The notes under the pieces: model-generated | Databases searched by the model: none | Seen by the model: the letters and a program-made list of their open reading frames with translations, nothing else | What the model was told of the DNA's origin: nothing | Shown here: in pieces, positions 10,908 to 22,819 of the stretch | Numbering within the stretch: position 1 is the first letter of the stretch | How the letters are laid out: the number at the start of each line of letters is the position of its first letter | Origin: Paulinella micropora | Taxonomy: Eukaryota > Cercozoa > Imbricatea > Euglyphida | Reading direction: 5' to 3' | Length of the DNA stretch: 64,000 nucleotides | NCBI GenBank assembly: GCA_009731375.1 | Contig: BJOX01000005.1 | Coordinates: forward strand, 34,143 to 98,142 | Translations under genes and position numbers: made by a program

Positions 10908-11761
10908 CGGCTCCGCCTTAGAAACGCCTTCCGTTCATATAGATCAAGGACAATGTAAGCTTCTTCCCATCGGTGGACGGTCTTCCATTTCTTTTGCCTT
11001 CCTTCCTCCCAGTCCTTTCATTTATTTTTCCTTTTACTTATTTTCTGTACAAACATTCGTTTTACTTTTCTCTTTATCTTACTTTCCGTTGATTTTCAGA
11101 CTCAAGTCTGTGACTCGGAGTCTTACGCTTGCTACCCATCCCTACGAGTAGCAAGTATTTTCTTCAATAATATTACTTAATTACCAGTGTTATTCATAAA
11201 TGAGCAAGCTGACACAAGATTCAATCAAAGCCAAAGATAGACATACCAATGATGCATTTTACATGTTACGGAATCGAGTAAAAAGTGAAGTAGTTATTGC
11301 GAATGACAAGTAATCATTCTCAACAAAATGTAAGGTTAGAATTCTCAATCATTCTCAACTAATTATATATATGATTAGAATTCTTAAGATTCTCATCAAA
11401 TAGTATTACAGATTAATTCAACTTTAAGTGATATTAATACACATAGTCGTACTGAGGATAAGGATTAATCTATATTTTTGTTTGACATATATATGATTAC
11501 AATTTTTAAGAAATGTGATCAGCTGTTGAAAGTTAGAATTCTTAAGAATTCAGCTTGGGTCAGGGTTTGAAAATCAAATAGGCCGGAATGACTGCTATGG
11601 ATAGTCATGACGTAACGCTGTACACATTTGAATTTGTTCAAAAGGTGGCGGCAACAAAAAACGAACATGGCAAAGACTAATAATTTCCTGACATCCCCAG
11701 CTGCAGCCCGCAGACTCTTGAAACGCAGGCCTAGGCCTTGCCACTGCTGGTATTATACCAG

Positions 11762-11797
<36 letters not shown>

Positions 11798-11845
11798 CAT
11801 GCACGACAAGAAGGAGGAGTCTGCGAGCCTGAGGAGGAGGAGGCC
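10908..11845. other. Intergenic, AT-rich, no gene seen
   Basis: Follows the phosphatase stop. It contains a pyrimidine-rich stretch (10960-11100), scattered TTAGAATTC motifs, a perfect 16-bp palindrome GAATTCTTAAGAATTC at 11536-11551, and a short (GA)n at 11763-11797. No supportable coding region. Confidence 0.6.
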
Positions 11846-12318
11846 TATCAGACTGAGCACCTTAACGACCGGCTAAAATCTTTACCGTTGATAAGACACT
11901 CTTTTTGACAGGTTCATTAGATTCTCCTCTGCACGACGTTTCGCCGTGACTTCACTAACTAGTTTTCGATTTCGTTCAGAAATGATTTCAAACTATCAGT
12001 TCAAAGTTCTTTTTAGCTATTGCCATTTTCCCCGTTCGTATTACCTTTTCCCCCGATTTTCCCGTGAAACACGCTTTACTGTAAATTTGCCAGTGAACAA
12101 GGAGAGTCGGAGAAACACAATATCTAACGTGTCTTCCATTGCCAGTCATTTTCGCCTTGATGCTTCCCCAATCAATTTCGGGAATCGAATTTTCAAGTCC
12201 AACGACCCGACACTATCCTTTTGATGATTGTTAACTTGAAGACTCGCGACTATCCCGGGCCGTTTGACTCGGAACGGGAGACCTCACAATTTACGTTCTA
12301 CACTTGATCGTACGTCAC
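11846..12318 (+). repeat. LTR R1, truncated copy of the element-D LTR
   Basis: It matches the first three quarters of the LTRs at 16554-17173 and 39077-39703, from TATCAGACTGAGC to about CTTGATCGTACGT. Homology then stops and Copia integrase coding begins. The 3' part of the LTR, with the AATAAA and U5, is absent at this junction. Confidence 0.85.
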
Positions 12319-15098
12319 AAGTTGCATCCGATCTTCCTGAGTCCATGTGGTCTGAGACGGAGAAAGCTTCCACTTATTTTGGCAACCTCTTATCTCTTGC
12401 CTGCGGCCCTTTTAAGGGGAAATCTCCTTATGAAGCTGTTCATAAGAGAAAACACCTTTTGCGTCATTTGCGCCCCATTGGATGTTTGGCGTACATGAAA
12501 GTAGACGCAAAGAGGGGGAAAGGTGAGAGGGGGAGGAAAGTTTTATTTCTCGGGTATGAAAGAAACAACGAGTATTATCGCGTATATGATCCGGTTGCGA
12601 GGAAAATATTCGGTAATGTCCGTGATGTTATCTTTGACGTTTGGAGACTGGGGAAGAGGGGGGCATCTAAATCTCGAGAGAGAGATGACGTTGAGGGTGA
12701 GATGTTCTCTGTTAATTGGCAACAGCCCCCCCCTCCCCTATCGCAACAAATGACCCCAGAAGATCAAGGAATCGTTTCAGGGGAGGACCCTGGAGGAGAG
12801 ATTCCGGTAGGGGGAGAAGGTCCCCCGGTAGGAAATCCCCCTCCCGCTCCGACTCTCATTCTGGAATCCCCCCCTGAGTCACCCCACACTCCGCAAACTG
12901 ACGAGGATAGCGAGGCCGAAGAGGGACGCTTTCCCGCGCATAGCGTCTTGTTTGACGACGGCGTCATGGATAAGATATTAGACACAGAAATCGTCAAATA
13001 TGCCAAAGCCCCGCAACAGTCAGAATCTATACCCGAATCGCGCGAGCAAAAAGCCACAACTGCACCACCACCCTTGTCGACCAACAAAAACTCTGATTCG
13101 GATCTCAATACTAACGATCCCGGAATTGAGGTCACTTCAGAATTTGCGTTTGTCGAGGGGGAGAGGGAGAGGGTAGAGGTGCAGAGAGCGGCACATAAAC
13201 CGGGATGGAGATCACACAAACAGGCGGAAATTTCGAGTGAAAACATTATCACGGGAAAGAGGGCGAGGGCTCATGTCGCGGTATGTGCCCGGGAGGAAAA
13301 TCGGGCGGAGTAATGTCTCGTGAGTGAGAAATTCCCGGAATTCCCAGTAGTACAAAAACCAAAAGACCGTAAGCAAGCTAGACAGAAGGAATTCGAACAG
13401 CTCAAAGAACTAAAAGCGTTTGCTTGGCGAAAAGTGAGCGAAGCGAAAATGTCGGGCACACCAATCATTCCCATAAAATGGATAGATACGGTAAAACAAC
13501 AAGGTACTGCGGATGAATTCCACAAAGCCCTGATAACCCTGCGAGGGGACCTCCTGAAAGCTTACGCTCAGTACAATCCCAGAAAGATTTACTCTCCCAC
13601 AGCCCAGCACAGAACCATTTTGCTCATGGTAGTCTATGCAGCCTTTTTCGGAATAGATTTGTGGCTGATAGATTTCACGACTGCCTATCTGCATGCAAAT
13701 CTCCCATACGACATATATGTCAAACCGCCGGCCGAATTTCAGACTGCGGACTATGTCTGGCTTCTGAAGAAGGCCCTATACGGCCATCCGGAGGCAGGCC
13801 GTCTTTGGTACGACGTACTGTCCGGGGAGCTCATTACTGAACACAAATTCAAGCCCCTCACGCTAGACAGGGCCTCTTTTGTAAGGCATGGGAGTAGCCC
13901 CCAAACTACCCAACTGGTGTCCTTTCACGTCGATGGTGGCTGCCACGCCGCGTCACAAGAAAGGCACACCAAGATGATGAAGTTGTTCGAAAAGAAAGGC
14001 TTCCGGTGCAAGGACCTAGGCAAAGCCACCGAATTCAAAAACATTCAGATTATCCAGACTGGAAAGGGGATTACTCTGCATCAGCGTAAGTATGAGTTGT
14101 TGATCTTGGAGGAGTTGGGTTATATGAAGGAGATACCGGCTAAAACACCATTCACTTCTGATAACCCCGCTCCCCTAAAGAAAGAAGGACCATCGCCTAT
14201 TACGTTATGATCTTAGATGCTTGATGGGGATGCTTATCTTTTTGGTTGTCCACACCCGGCCACTCCTCATATGCCCTTTAAGTATAGCAGCTAAGTCCCA
14301 AGTCCCTAACCTGTGGATGTCTTATGCTATGGTGCACAGAATGTTCTTGTGGCTTCTAACCCCGCGAGCGCTATTTTTCAGAAGAGGAGATCGAAATTTA
14401 CGGAAGTTGCTAGAAACTAATTTCTCTGTTCCTAAAACTCCGGAATCTTGGAAACCTAATCTGGAATCTTGCGCAGCGGCCAACGCAATCGATGATATCA
14501 TTGGAAAACCCACAATGCCCGGAATTGACATGTCCAGCGTGCCAGTTCTCGCCAATGTAGGCAGAATCATTGCGGAACAACCGATAGTCGGATTTGTAGA
14601 CTCGGATTTTGCGGGGGATAAGAACTCACGTAAATCAAGATCCGGATACGTTTACTTATTCAACGGGACACCAATTTCGTGGTTCTCTAAACTGCAATCC
14701 GTGATAGCCCAATCTACATTAGAGTCCGAGACTGTTTCAGCAAATGAGGCGGTCAGAGAACTTCTTGCATTACAACAAACTTTACGAGATATCGGAATAA
14801 ATATTGAAGGCCCAACTCTCTTCGATGATAACGAAGGAACGATATTATTGTCGGAGAGAGGACTAGGGGAAGCTAGGACCAAGCACATGGAGGTCCGATA
14901 CCACCTTCTAGCGCAACTGGTGAGAGAAGGAAAGTCAAACTATTCCGGGTCCCTACGGAGGAAACTATCGCAGATGTATCCACCAAAATACATTTTACGG
15001 TAGACAAATTCAATTACCTGGCTAGAAAAATCTCCGTTGTGCTTAGTAGGGAAAATTGCGCCAAATTCATGATAAAACCCGATCAATTCCCGTATTAG
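12319..15098 (+). pseudogene. Copia-type pol (integrase C-terminus, reverse transcriptase, RNase H), broken
   Basis: Integrase end: FGNLL...GKSPYEAVHKR..LLRHLRPIGCLAYMKV. An acidic, Pro-rich linker follows, then an RVT_2 reverse transcriptase with YLHANLPYDIYVKPP and ALYGHPEAGRLWYD. RNase H shows DSDFAGDKNSRKSRSGYVYLF, ESETVSANEA, FDDNEGTI and RTKHMEVRYH. Damage: in-frame TAA at 13311, a frameshift near 14200 inside the RT-RNase H connection, and another near 14935, after which the correct frame ends at TAG 15096-15098. The catalytic YVDD is degraded (FHVDG). It is not expected to encode active enzyme. Confidence 0.85.
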
Positions 15099-15422
15099 TA
15101 AGGCTTATCATCTTGAACTTCGTTTATATTCCCGGGGTATGTAATACAATAATTTTCTCGCATATCACACATAAGTTGTACAGGTGAACAAATAGACGAG
15201 TGCCGACGGACTGGGCCCGGTGGCGAGTGACCGGCCCCAGAATGATGGAATGAGCAATGAGCTCTGGCGCCGGAAAAGACATTAGTATTCAGGTTGTCAA
15301 ACTGATTTACCTATCGTTTCTCAACCTGAAATAACTAATCGTAGACCTCGTCCCTTTGCTCGCTTCGCTTCAACTTCTATCTCTATACACTTATATACAT
15401 AAAAATCTATAAGAAAGACGAC

Positions 15423-15632
15423 ATGGAGTCCGGCTGGTCGGTGAACGTGCCACACGGGAGTGTGGAACAACACGGAAGTACGTCAGACCAGCCGGATGTA
15501 CCAGACAGGCCGATAATTACAGATATTGTGTCTTTGTTCATGTGCATATTATGTTACATTATGTTCTTTTTATACCTCTCTACGGGAAGCGCTGTCAAAT
15601 TTATAAATCCATACTACCGGATAGATGTGTAA
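15423..15632 (+). CDS. Small putative membrane protein in the Copia A tail
   Basis: 69 codons, starting with ATG after an AAGACGAC leader. The N-terminal half is polar. Residues about 31-55 (ITDIVSLFMCILCYIMFFLY) form one hydrophobic, probable transmembrane segment, followed by STGSAVKF and a short basic tail. It lies between the end of pol (15098) and the polypurine tract (16061), the place where some Copia lineages such as Sireviruses carry an env-like ORF. Copia B has a hydrophobic ORF in the same place, followed by similar DNA (CGGGAAGCGCT). Function unknown. Confidence 0.4.
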   Translation: MESGWSVNVPHGSVEQHGSTSDQPDVPDRPIITDIVSLFMCILCYIMFFLYLSTGSAVKFINPYYRIDV

Positions 15633-16070
15633 CATATAGTTCAAGTTGATCATACCTTTTGCTAGATCAGTACAGATGGATACATTACCATATGTCTTAT
15701 TTTTATATATTATGGTTACTTACGCGATCATATATATATATATATCAATATTATATGTGTATTATGACCATACCGTACTTGTGTTACATACATAATGCTA
15801 CTCAACATAGGATAGGGGGTGCGTAGGACCTAATCCTCTTGTCGTCGACCAGGCCTAGCTTGACTAGGGGGAGCTCCCCTGTATGTAATCTAGTTGATAC
15901 ATACTTGCCCTAGCAAGCCGGGTAGCCACCATCGACATAACCTCTTGGAGAGAGTGAGGGTAAGAGTGAGTAATATTATTATGTTTTAAGTCTGTGTTTT
16001 TATAATTTTCACAGAATAGATGTATTGGGACCTACAGTTAATTCAATAATTTACTTTGATCCAGGGGGAG

Positions 16071-16392
16071 TGTTAGACCTATTAATATAATTAACCGGAT
16101 AGTCAGTATGGGCCGGCATATGTAATGTATGTCGTTAGAGCCATTACGTATACAGTCCGGCCTAGTATATAATTGAACTGTCCCTTGGCGCCCTTTTTTC
16201 AATAAAGTATCTACTGTAGGACACAGCAAGTATACGGCAGATGATAAAGTTAGTCTCACAACATCTCTACTATTTATTAATACTAGTATATATTTCACCT
16301 GCTCTCACAGAGTCAGAACTCAATGCAGCGATAGTGTTCTTAATAAGAGATCGTTGTATCTGCCTACTTGAAGAGTTGTATACAAACTCACA
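16071..16392 (+). repeat. 3' LTR of Copia A
   Basis: Begins TGTTAGACC right after the polypurine tract and ends ...AAACTCACA. AATAAA occurs at 16200. The last ~130 bp (from about 16263) resemble the U5 end of the element-D LTR, so the right boundary could also reflect an older D-type LTR fragment. Sequence 16393-16553 shows nothing recognisable. Confidence 0.6.
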
Positions 16393-16553
16393 GTGCTTAA
16401 GTATACTTGAACAGATAGGCCGGAACGGTAAGTATTGCCATTATACGTAAAGTTATATACCGGGTGGGCCGACATATTAATACAATATATATTATATATG
16501 TAACAACACCATTATACATTTTATATATTTAATTCACTCCTCAATTTTGGTAT

Positions 16554-17173
16554 TATCAGACTGAGCACCTTAACGACCGGCCAAAACCTTTACCGTTGAT
16601 AAGACACTCTTTTTGACCGGTTCATTAGATTCTCCTCTGCACGACGTTTCGACTTCACTAACTAGTTTTCGATTTCGTTCAGAAATGATTTCAAACGATC
16701 AGTTCAAAGTTCTTTTTAGCTATTGCCATTTTTCCTGTTCCTATTACCTTTTCCCTCGATTTCCCCGTGAAACCGCTTTACGGTAAATTTGTGGACAAGA
16801 ACGGAAAAACACAATATCTAACTTGTCTTTCCGTTGCCAGTCATTTTCGCCTTGAGGCTTCCCAAATCGATTTGGGAATTTTCAAGTCCAACAACCCGAC
16901 ACTATCCGTTTGATGACTGTTAACTTGAAGACTCGCGACACTATCCGTTTGAGAACTGGAGACCTCACAATTTACGTTCTACACTTGATTGTACGTTGCA
17001 CCCAAGCCTGCAATGAGTTCGAAATTATGTAAATAAACGAAGTGACCCCTCTACTATTTACTTGTATTTATGTGACCTGCGGCTCATCCTGAGTCAGGAC
17101 TCAGAGCAACCATAGTGTTCTTATTAAGAGTTTGTTGTATCTGCCTACTTGAAGAGTTGCATACAAACTCACA
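16554..17173 (+). repeat. 5' LTR of element D
   Basis: 620 bp, TATCAGACTGAGC to AAACTCACA, with AATAAA near 17031. It is nearly identical in layout to 39077-39703 and is followed by the leader ATTCGATTTT, which element E also has after its LTR. Confidence 0.85.
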
Positions 17174-17308
17174 ATTCGATTTTTTTTCCATTCAAGAGAA
17201 AACTACACAGAGTTGGTGTATTCTGTGCACAGATCGATTTGCAAAGACCCTCTCTTTCAAGACTGGCTATACAACAACGTATTAGGACCGTGGTAACCAA
17301 AAACACAT

Positions 17309-19127
17309 ATGTCTCGACAGACCGTTCACCTGCCGTTGCATTTTTGTGTCCCTCCTCTGCCCTTATACACACTATGCAGTCCACCAACACAGTATGTGTT
17401 TGGTTTTGTCGTTCTAGGGTCACCCCCTACCTACAGAGTGGAGAACACCTCTTCCACTGCATCTCACCCTCTTCAGCTACTGCTCTGCGTTCTGGCTTGC
17501 TCTTGGTACGTCTACATGTGGAACCAGTCGCGACAAGATGACCCAGCATCAAAATACAACGAGCAAAAACAACGTTGTCTGGACTTATATCCCATCTTGG
17601 GCTCCCGTACAGACACTCTACGTACAGGCAAGAAGTTTCAGGACGAAGTCAAGGCTGGCAAGACTGCTCGCCTCCACACTGACCTTCCACGTATACAAAC
17701 CGTGCAGTTTATTTACGATTTACTGACCAGCTACGTTGATGATGCACGAGACATTCTTCGGGAAATTCATAAGGATAAGACTACCTGGCTGCTACAGGTC
17801 CCCATTGCCCCTCAAGCCAGCCTGGACCTCCTTTGTAACCCAGATTGGACAGACGCTGAGGTCTACGCCCAGTACCTGGGATCTACTGGAATCGTTGGTA
17901 GCCGCAGAGAAGCTCTGGCACGACATTGGCCACGTCATCCCCGTAGAAGCTTTTCACAACTACTACCCAGTCACCGCACCCACTGTCGGATTGACAAGGT
18001 CACTACCGGTCACTGCACTCCCCGGCACAACCGCTGGTGCCACATCCATTCCCTCATCGAACCAGACTGGTCCGACAACTTTGCAGTCCACCGGACGCTC
18101 ATCTGCGACTACGACCCGTTCGAGCCACCCTTTGACGTCTTTGACTCCTGGAACAGCTACACTGACTCCGTCAACATCGATACTACCCTCAGTCCTGACA
18201 TCTGCAGTCACGCTGACACCTCGAACACCGACGTCTGATCGAACTGTTTTCGCACGCGGATTAGCAGTCAACTATCACATCGTCAACACGCCAATTCAAC
18301 TGGCCATTATGCACGCCATCAGTAATGTTAACGAGTGGGGAGATAGAGTTACGGTCACCATCATGGACGCCTGTTGGTACCGCTTCGTCCGCGTCACCGA
18401 CTCAATCCAGCAAGTTTGGAGTTCGCTGTCCCTCATTTGGCTGCTATTCATTCGCGACCTTATCCATGGCTGTCTGGACACCAACTTATACAAGTCAGCT
18501 CTCCAAACTCTCAATCTACAACGTTTTCAGAAAGAACAACTCTTGGCGTACATCCATCGGTGCATTACGTTTTACGAGACCACCCATGCAGCCGGCGTAA
18601 GCATCTGCGACGGAAATCAGATTGAGGACTTGGGCCGTATGCTCACCCCGATGGAACGCGACCGATGGAATCAGCATTCGGACCAAGTCCTACTCACGTA
18701 TGGCATCGGCTGGCCGCGCAATCTGGATGACCTCCTCCCTTGGGCCAGGACCCTCGACCCAAATGTTATGCAGGAATACCTTCTTGGGATGGAGACTCCG
18801 GTCCGCACCGACATCAAAGATCCATCCACGTACAAACAGGTCTCTGTTCGTCCAAGACGTCAGCAGCTCCGGCAAGTAACGACTACTGAGGCGAACACCA
18901 ACACTAAACGCCCCGCTTGGCAGAAACGTAAGGCGGACGCTATGACAATGACTCAGACTGCTCCTCTACAGACGTCGACTCGCCAGGTCAAGCGCTTGAA
19001 GACCGACCCACCGGGCACCTCGTCGAGCCAGATCGATCGAAAGCTTTTCACGGGCCTACCATGCACCTACTGCAAGGAGCACAACAACTTCTTGAAGAAG
19101 GGCCAGCTCCCCAAAACATTCGTTTGA
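17309..19127 (+). pseudogene. Gag-like polyprotein of element D, frameshifted
   Basis: The N-terminal part (about 17525-17890) is one frame: CLDLYPILGSRTDTLRTGKK..., matching in pattern the start of the element-E Gag (ECLNISRTMRTNLK...). After a frameshift near 17890 the frame ending at 19127 continues with a Ser/Thr/Pro-rich linker. A helical capsid-like stretch follows (about 18250-18810), then a basic linker and a zinc-knuckle start (CTYCKEHN) cut by another frameshift near 19090. Expected role: structural protein of virus-like particles. No known Gag domain is identified with confidence. Confidence 0.6.
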
Positions 19128-19212
19128 AGAGTGCAAACTTCGTCGACAGCGTCGTCAATATGACGAAAAGCCATCAGCGGCCGTTGCCCGCAGCACCCCG
19201 TGCGCCTTCCAT

Positions 19213-20286
19213 ATGACTACCCGGTCTTGCACACCCTCTCCGCTGGTGCCAACGCCCTCGCCTCTACGGATTGCGACTATCCCAACAGTTGTCATCGGAT
19301 GCGTTTGGGTCGCCAAACATCCTCTCAACCGTCCATTTATCGGCAAGACTACATGTGCTTTGGATTCAGCCTGCAACTGTAAAGGCGTTGCTCGCTTATC
19401 GTGGGTTCCACAACACGGCTTCACGATCCGGCAGCTGCCGCCTGTGGCAGCACGCTCATCCGTTGGCATCGACGCAGTCCTCACCGACTGCATCGAACTC
19501 TTTGTTTCCGCTAGTAGCCCAACGTCGCCGCTTCATGCAATTACCGTTTATGTGTCGGCTCACCTGCCCGATCGCGTGGATCTACTCTTCGCCAACGAGG
19601 TGACCGCACAGATAAACTTGTCCATTGACGAGGCCCAGAGGATCAAGCCAACGGACTACATCCCTTTGAAGCCCACAGCAAGACAGATCGTCTACGAGAC
19701 GGAATTTCATTTCTTCGATGAGCCACTTCAGGTGGGCGACCGTCAACTAGCAACCATCAGCTATGACTTCCGCCCGGAGACTCTGGCTGAAATGACTTCT
19801 TACCCGACCTCCGAGATTGAGAAGATCTTCAAGCTCCGTGTTACACAACCTTCGGATTCCTACGATCTTTTGTCAACTTCACAAGCCCACCTCTACGGCC
19901 GCACAGTCAACCTGTTCATGTCCGAAAAGAAGAGACCATGCGATGGGAGGGTACTGACAGATCACGACGAAGACGATGAACAAGAAGAAGAAGAAATTAA
20001 AGCCAATTCCGCCAAAAGAAAAAAACCGTCTTCCAGTCCGATGACGCAAGAAGATTATGGTTTCGATGCCCTCGCTTGGGAGCTCATCCGAAGGACTCAG
20101 CTGGCCGATGATGATGATGATCACAGCCATCGACATGATAAACGACGCTCTTCTGGTAAACGTGAACGCTCAGCATCACCGGCACCTTCTTCCCCTTGCT
20201 CTCAAGTTCCGGCGGCTTCTTCGCCGTCACCTCGGCCCACCCAACCTACTACCAATCGCCGGGTTGAGCACATGTACAGCATCTAA
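19213..20286 (+). pseudogene. Retropepsin-like protease region plus acidic/basic tail, element D
   Basis: CALDSACNCKGVARLSW at about 19355-19405 occupies the place of the retropepsin D-T/S-G loop, but the glycine is replaced by alanine (DSA). About 100 residues on, the protein becomes unlike any family I know (TDYIPLKPTARQ...FHFFDEPLQVGDRQ). It ends in Glu/Asp-rich and Lys/Arg-rich segments. The position between the zinc knuckle and the Ser-rich linker equals that of the protease in element E (VDTGC). Confidence 0.5.
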
Positions 20287-20290
20287 GAAG

Positions 20291-21982
20291 GCACTACGTC
20301 GCGCTCGTCGGACAGCAGCCAGCGCATCTTCTGCCCGTTCTTCGTCGTCCAGCTCCTCGTCTGCATCTGTGAGCAACACAGCCGTGATGCCAGCCCAATC
20401 GCTGGCACCTCAAACATCTTCTAGTAGCTCGTCCTCCTCTTCCAGTTCCTCGTCGGCACCCGCGGGAAGCTTAACTAGTGCGTTACCCCAACCCTCGGCG
20501 TCTCACTCCCCGGTGCAAGGCGGCCCCCGGGTCACATTTTCGCTAAGCCCACTTGGAGTGTACAAGACTCGCACCCCCAACGCTACGGACCGCGACCATG
20601 TTGGACCACTCAGCCAGTTGGCACAGAGAGATGCAATGACGCCGGTACCACCGCCGCCTTTCTCTCCTCCAGCTGACCGTTATGTTAGGGTCAGCCCCAC
20701 GCGATCGAGTACGGCTGGTCGGGATTCTCCAACTTTACGGACATGCCAGGCCATCAACTGGAGCTTCAAAAAGCCTTTGGCGCCAAGGCTCTCCAGTAAT
20801 GGATCCTGAACTCTACATTGTTCGAGACATCTTTACCACTTATTTCCAACAGCGGCCATGACTATGATTCCAGGCACTCACCCGCATTGCCGTCACCTTG
20901 GCTACTGGATCCCTAAGCACTTTACCCTCAATCAGGGCCTATGGCCGGATTCAACGATGGTACAGATGCAACACCCAAGAGTGGAACGCTACTTCCCTAG
21001 GATACAATCACTCCAGCACGGTGCTTTCTGTAATACTATCGAACCCCTCGATAGACCGCCTCCCTTCAAAGTGACTGAAGACTGGCTTCTCCCTTCGGCA
21101 GATTTCAACCATTTTGCCAACAGGCCACTTCTGGTGCGAACTTTCCTTCCGCGGGATACTCTTCTACCACGTACCAAGGAAAGCAAGATATACGCGCACA
21201 CAGAACCGCGACAATGGTATGGGAAGACGCCATGGGATAATGAACATGCGGCAGAGCTCTCTGAAGCCATCCGAGGCTTCCACCGCGACCGCCCTACTAT
21301 CTTGATGCAGCGCTATTGGCTCCCTCGCAACAACGCACACGAGATGGACCCCGAAACCTTTGAGGACTTCACATGCGATCTTGCTCTCATTTCGGGAACC
21401 AGAAGCCCTCTCGCAGTCATCAACACCGAAGCCATGTGCATGATCCGGGCGGACACTACATCGGCCCCTGTGATGACCCGTCGGGGAAGTAATGCGCCTA
21501 CTAAAACCGAACTTGAACATATCTTCAGCATCCCGGAAGGCGCCACCATGATGTCACGGTTTTATAAAAGCAAACAAACTGCCATTATATTCCACTTCGG
21601 CCCACAAAACGGCAGAAACACTGCTCAACTCATTGCAGCCTCTCTAGTTGGACCTAACATCGAACCCACCGGCGATGTCCCATACTTCAAAGAAGGAATG
21701 GCCTTTGACTTTTTCTACCGCCCATGGGAATATCGATCTTCGTACCTCGGCCTACTTGTGGGAGCAAACCCCAACGCCTCCCCTTTAGCGGCCGTCCTTC
21801 AAGGAGAACTCCTATTCCCGTGGTGTAGTATGGAACAGACCGAAGCCAAACACCTGCGCTTTGACCCGATACCACTCTCGACATCGTCATACATTCGCAG
21901 TGTTTTTCGACTTCCAACTCGAGAACGCTGCTTCGCCCTACAACACTATTTTCATCGTCTTCCATGTAATGACCCAATATGA
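20291..21982 (+). pseudogene. Element D: Ser-rich linker and unrecognised domain upstream of RT
   Basis: A Ser-rich linker (about 20300-20470) and a Pro-rich stretch run to a TGA at 20807. The same frame reopens at 20858 and encodes 374 residues with YFPRIQSLQHGAFCN, WYGKTPWDNEHA, LISGTRSPLAVINTEAM, SIPEGATMMSRFYKSKQ and FHFGPQNGRNTAQ. I recognise no domain. E has a comparable region at 45200-46511 (for example FPW before a run of polar residues). It could be a lineage-specific part of Gag-Pol. Confidence 0.45.
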
Positions 21983-22204
21983 CTCAAAATTGTCGCAAAC
22001 GACACGTACTACGACCTCGACAGCACCAATGCTACTACAGGCCTACGCGCAGTACATGAGCGATCCTACGACTGCATTGTCGACTTGCCGCTCAGTTTTT
22101 TCGACGATTGCAACCTCACGGTGTACTACACGGACAGAAACGACGAACTATTCTTGGGCTCATTTTTAAACCCCAATCACTACATGGGGCAATCAATAGG
22201 TATA

Positions 22205-22815
22205 TGAAATTCATCGGGTTAGTTACGCTTGACGACGCAGCAACTCGCGACTATCTTCAGAAGTCACACAACTGGAAAGCCTCCCCGGGCACGGAGGGTG
22301 TTAGGGATTCCTTCTAAGGCGAGTTCCGCTGGATACTTTATGAAAAAGTCCCGTGGCATCTGGCCCAGTATTTCCTTATGGTCGTAGCTGGCGAAACCGC
22401 AAGACGGTCAAGCAAGGAAATTCATGTGGTACACCACCCACCCCATACTGTCCCATGTTCGACTGATATCATTAACCCGTACTCTCGAGACAAACGTCTC
22501 CGTGGCTACCCCTACGGAGCTCCACTTGTCCGTATGCAACCGTCACGCCACGCTCAACGACACTTCCAAGTCTGGCGCCCAGGCGATGTTTACGTGACCC
22601 ATTACCAAGTGGGCCACACCCATAATCGATGGCTCAACCTCAAGACAAACAGAACAGAGGAAAATCTCTTACATTTCTACACAAGTCTAGAAATGAGCAC
22701 CCGAGATCTAGTGTACGAGAGATTGCTTACCCCAGAACCTGAGAACTCCCATGTATTTACACGCTCACCAGGAGCGACACGGAGACACTACCGCATCGGG
22801 TACCCTCACCTATGA
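22205..22815 (+). pseudogene. Element D: domain with NPYSR...YPYGAP motif
   Basis: Open frame from 22378 to 22815. It contains DIINPYSRDKRLRGYPYGAP at about 22465-22524, then WRPGDVYVTHYQVGHTHNRW. Element E has DILNPYSRALRANGYPYGAP at 50019-50077, so the motif is conserved between two divergent elements. I do not know its function. The segment 21983-22377 is degenerate sequence of the same region in shifted frames. Confidence 0.5.
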
Positions 22816-22819
22816 AATC

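Larger units (their letters stand above)
12319..16392 (+). mobile_element. Copia element A, 5'-truncated and decayed
   Basis: Pol from the C-terminal integrase through RNase H (12319-15098), a 1-kb tail with a small membrane ORF, a polypurine tract (CCAGGGGGAG at 16061-16070), and a 3' LTR at 16071-16392. Gag, protease and the integrase N-terminus are missing. The 5' side joins directly to LTR R1. Confidence 0.85.

Noticed and set aside
10905-11000. Further exon after the phosphatase stop (reading IKDNVSFFPSVDG)
   Set aside because: The frame is closed by TAG at 10905 and the protein already ends where kinase-less family members end.
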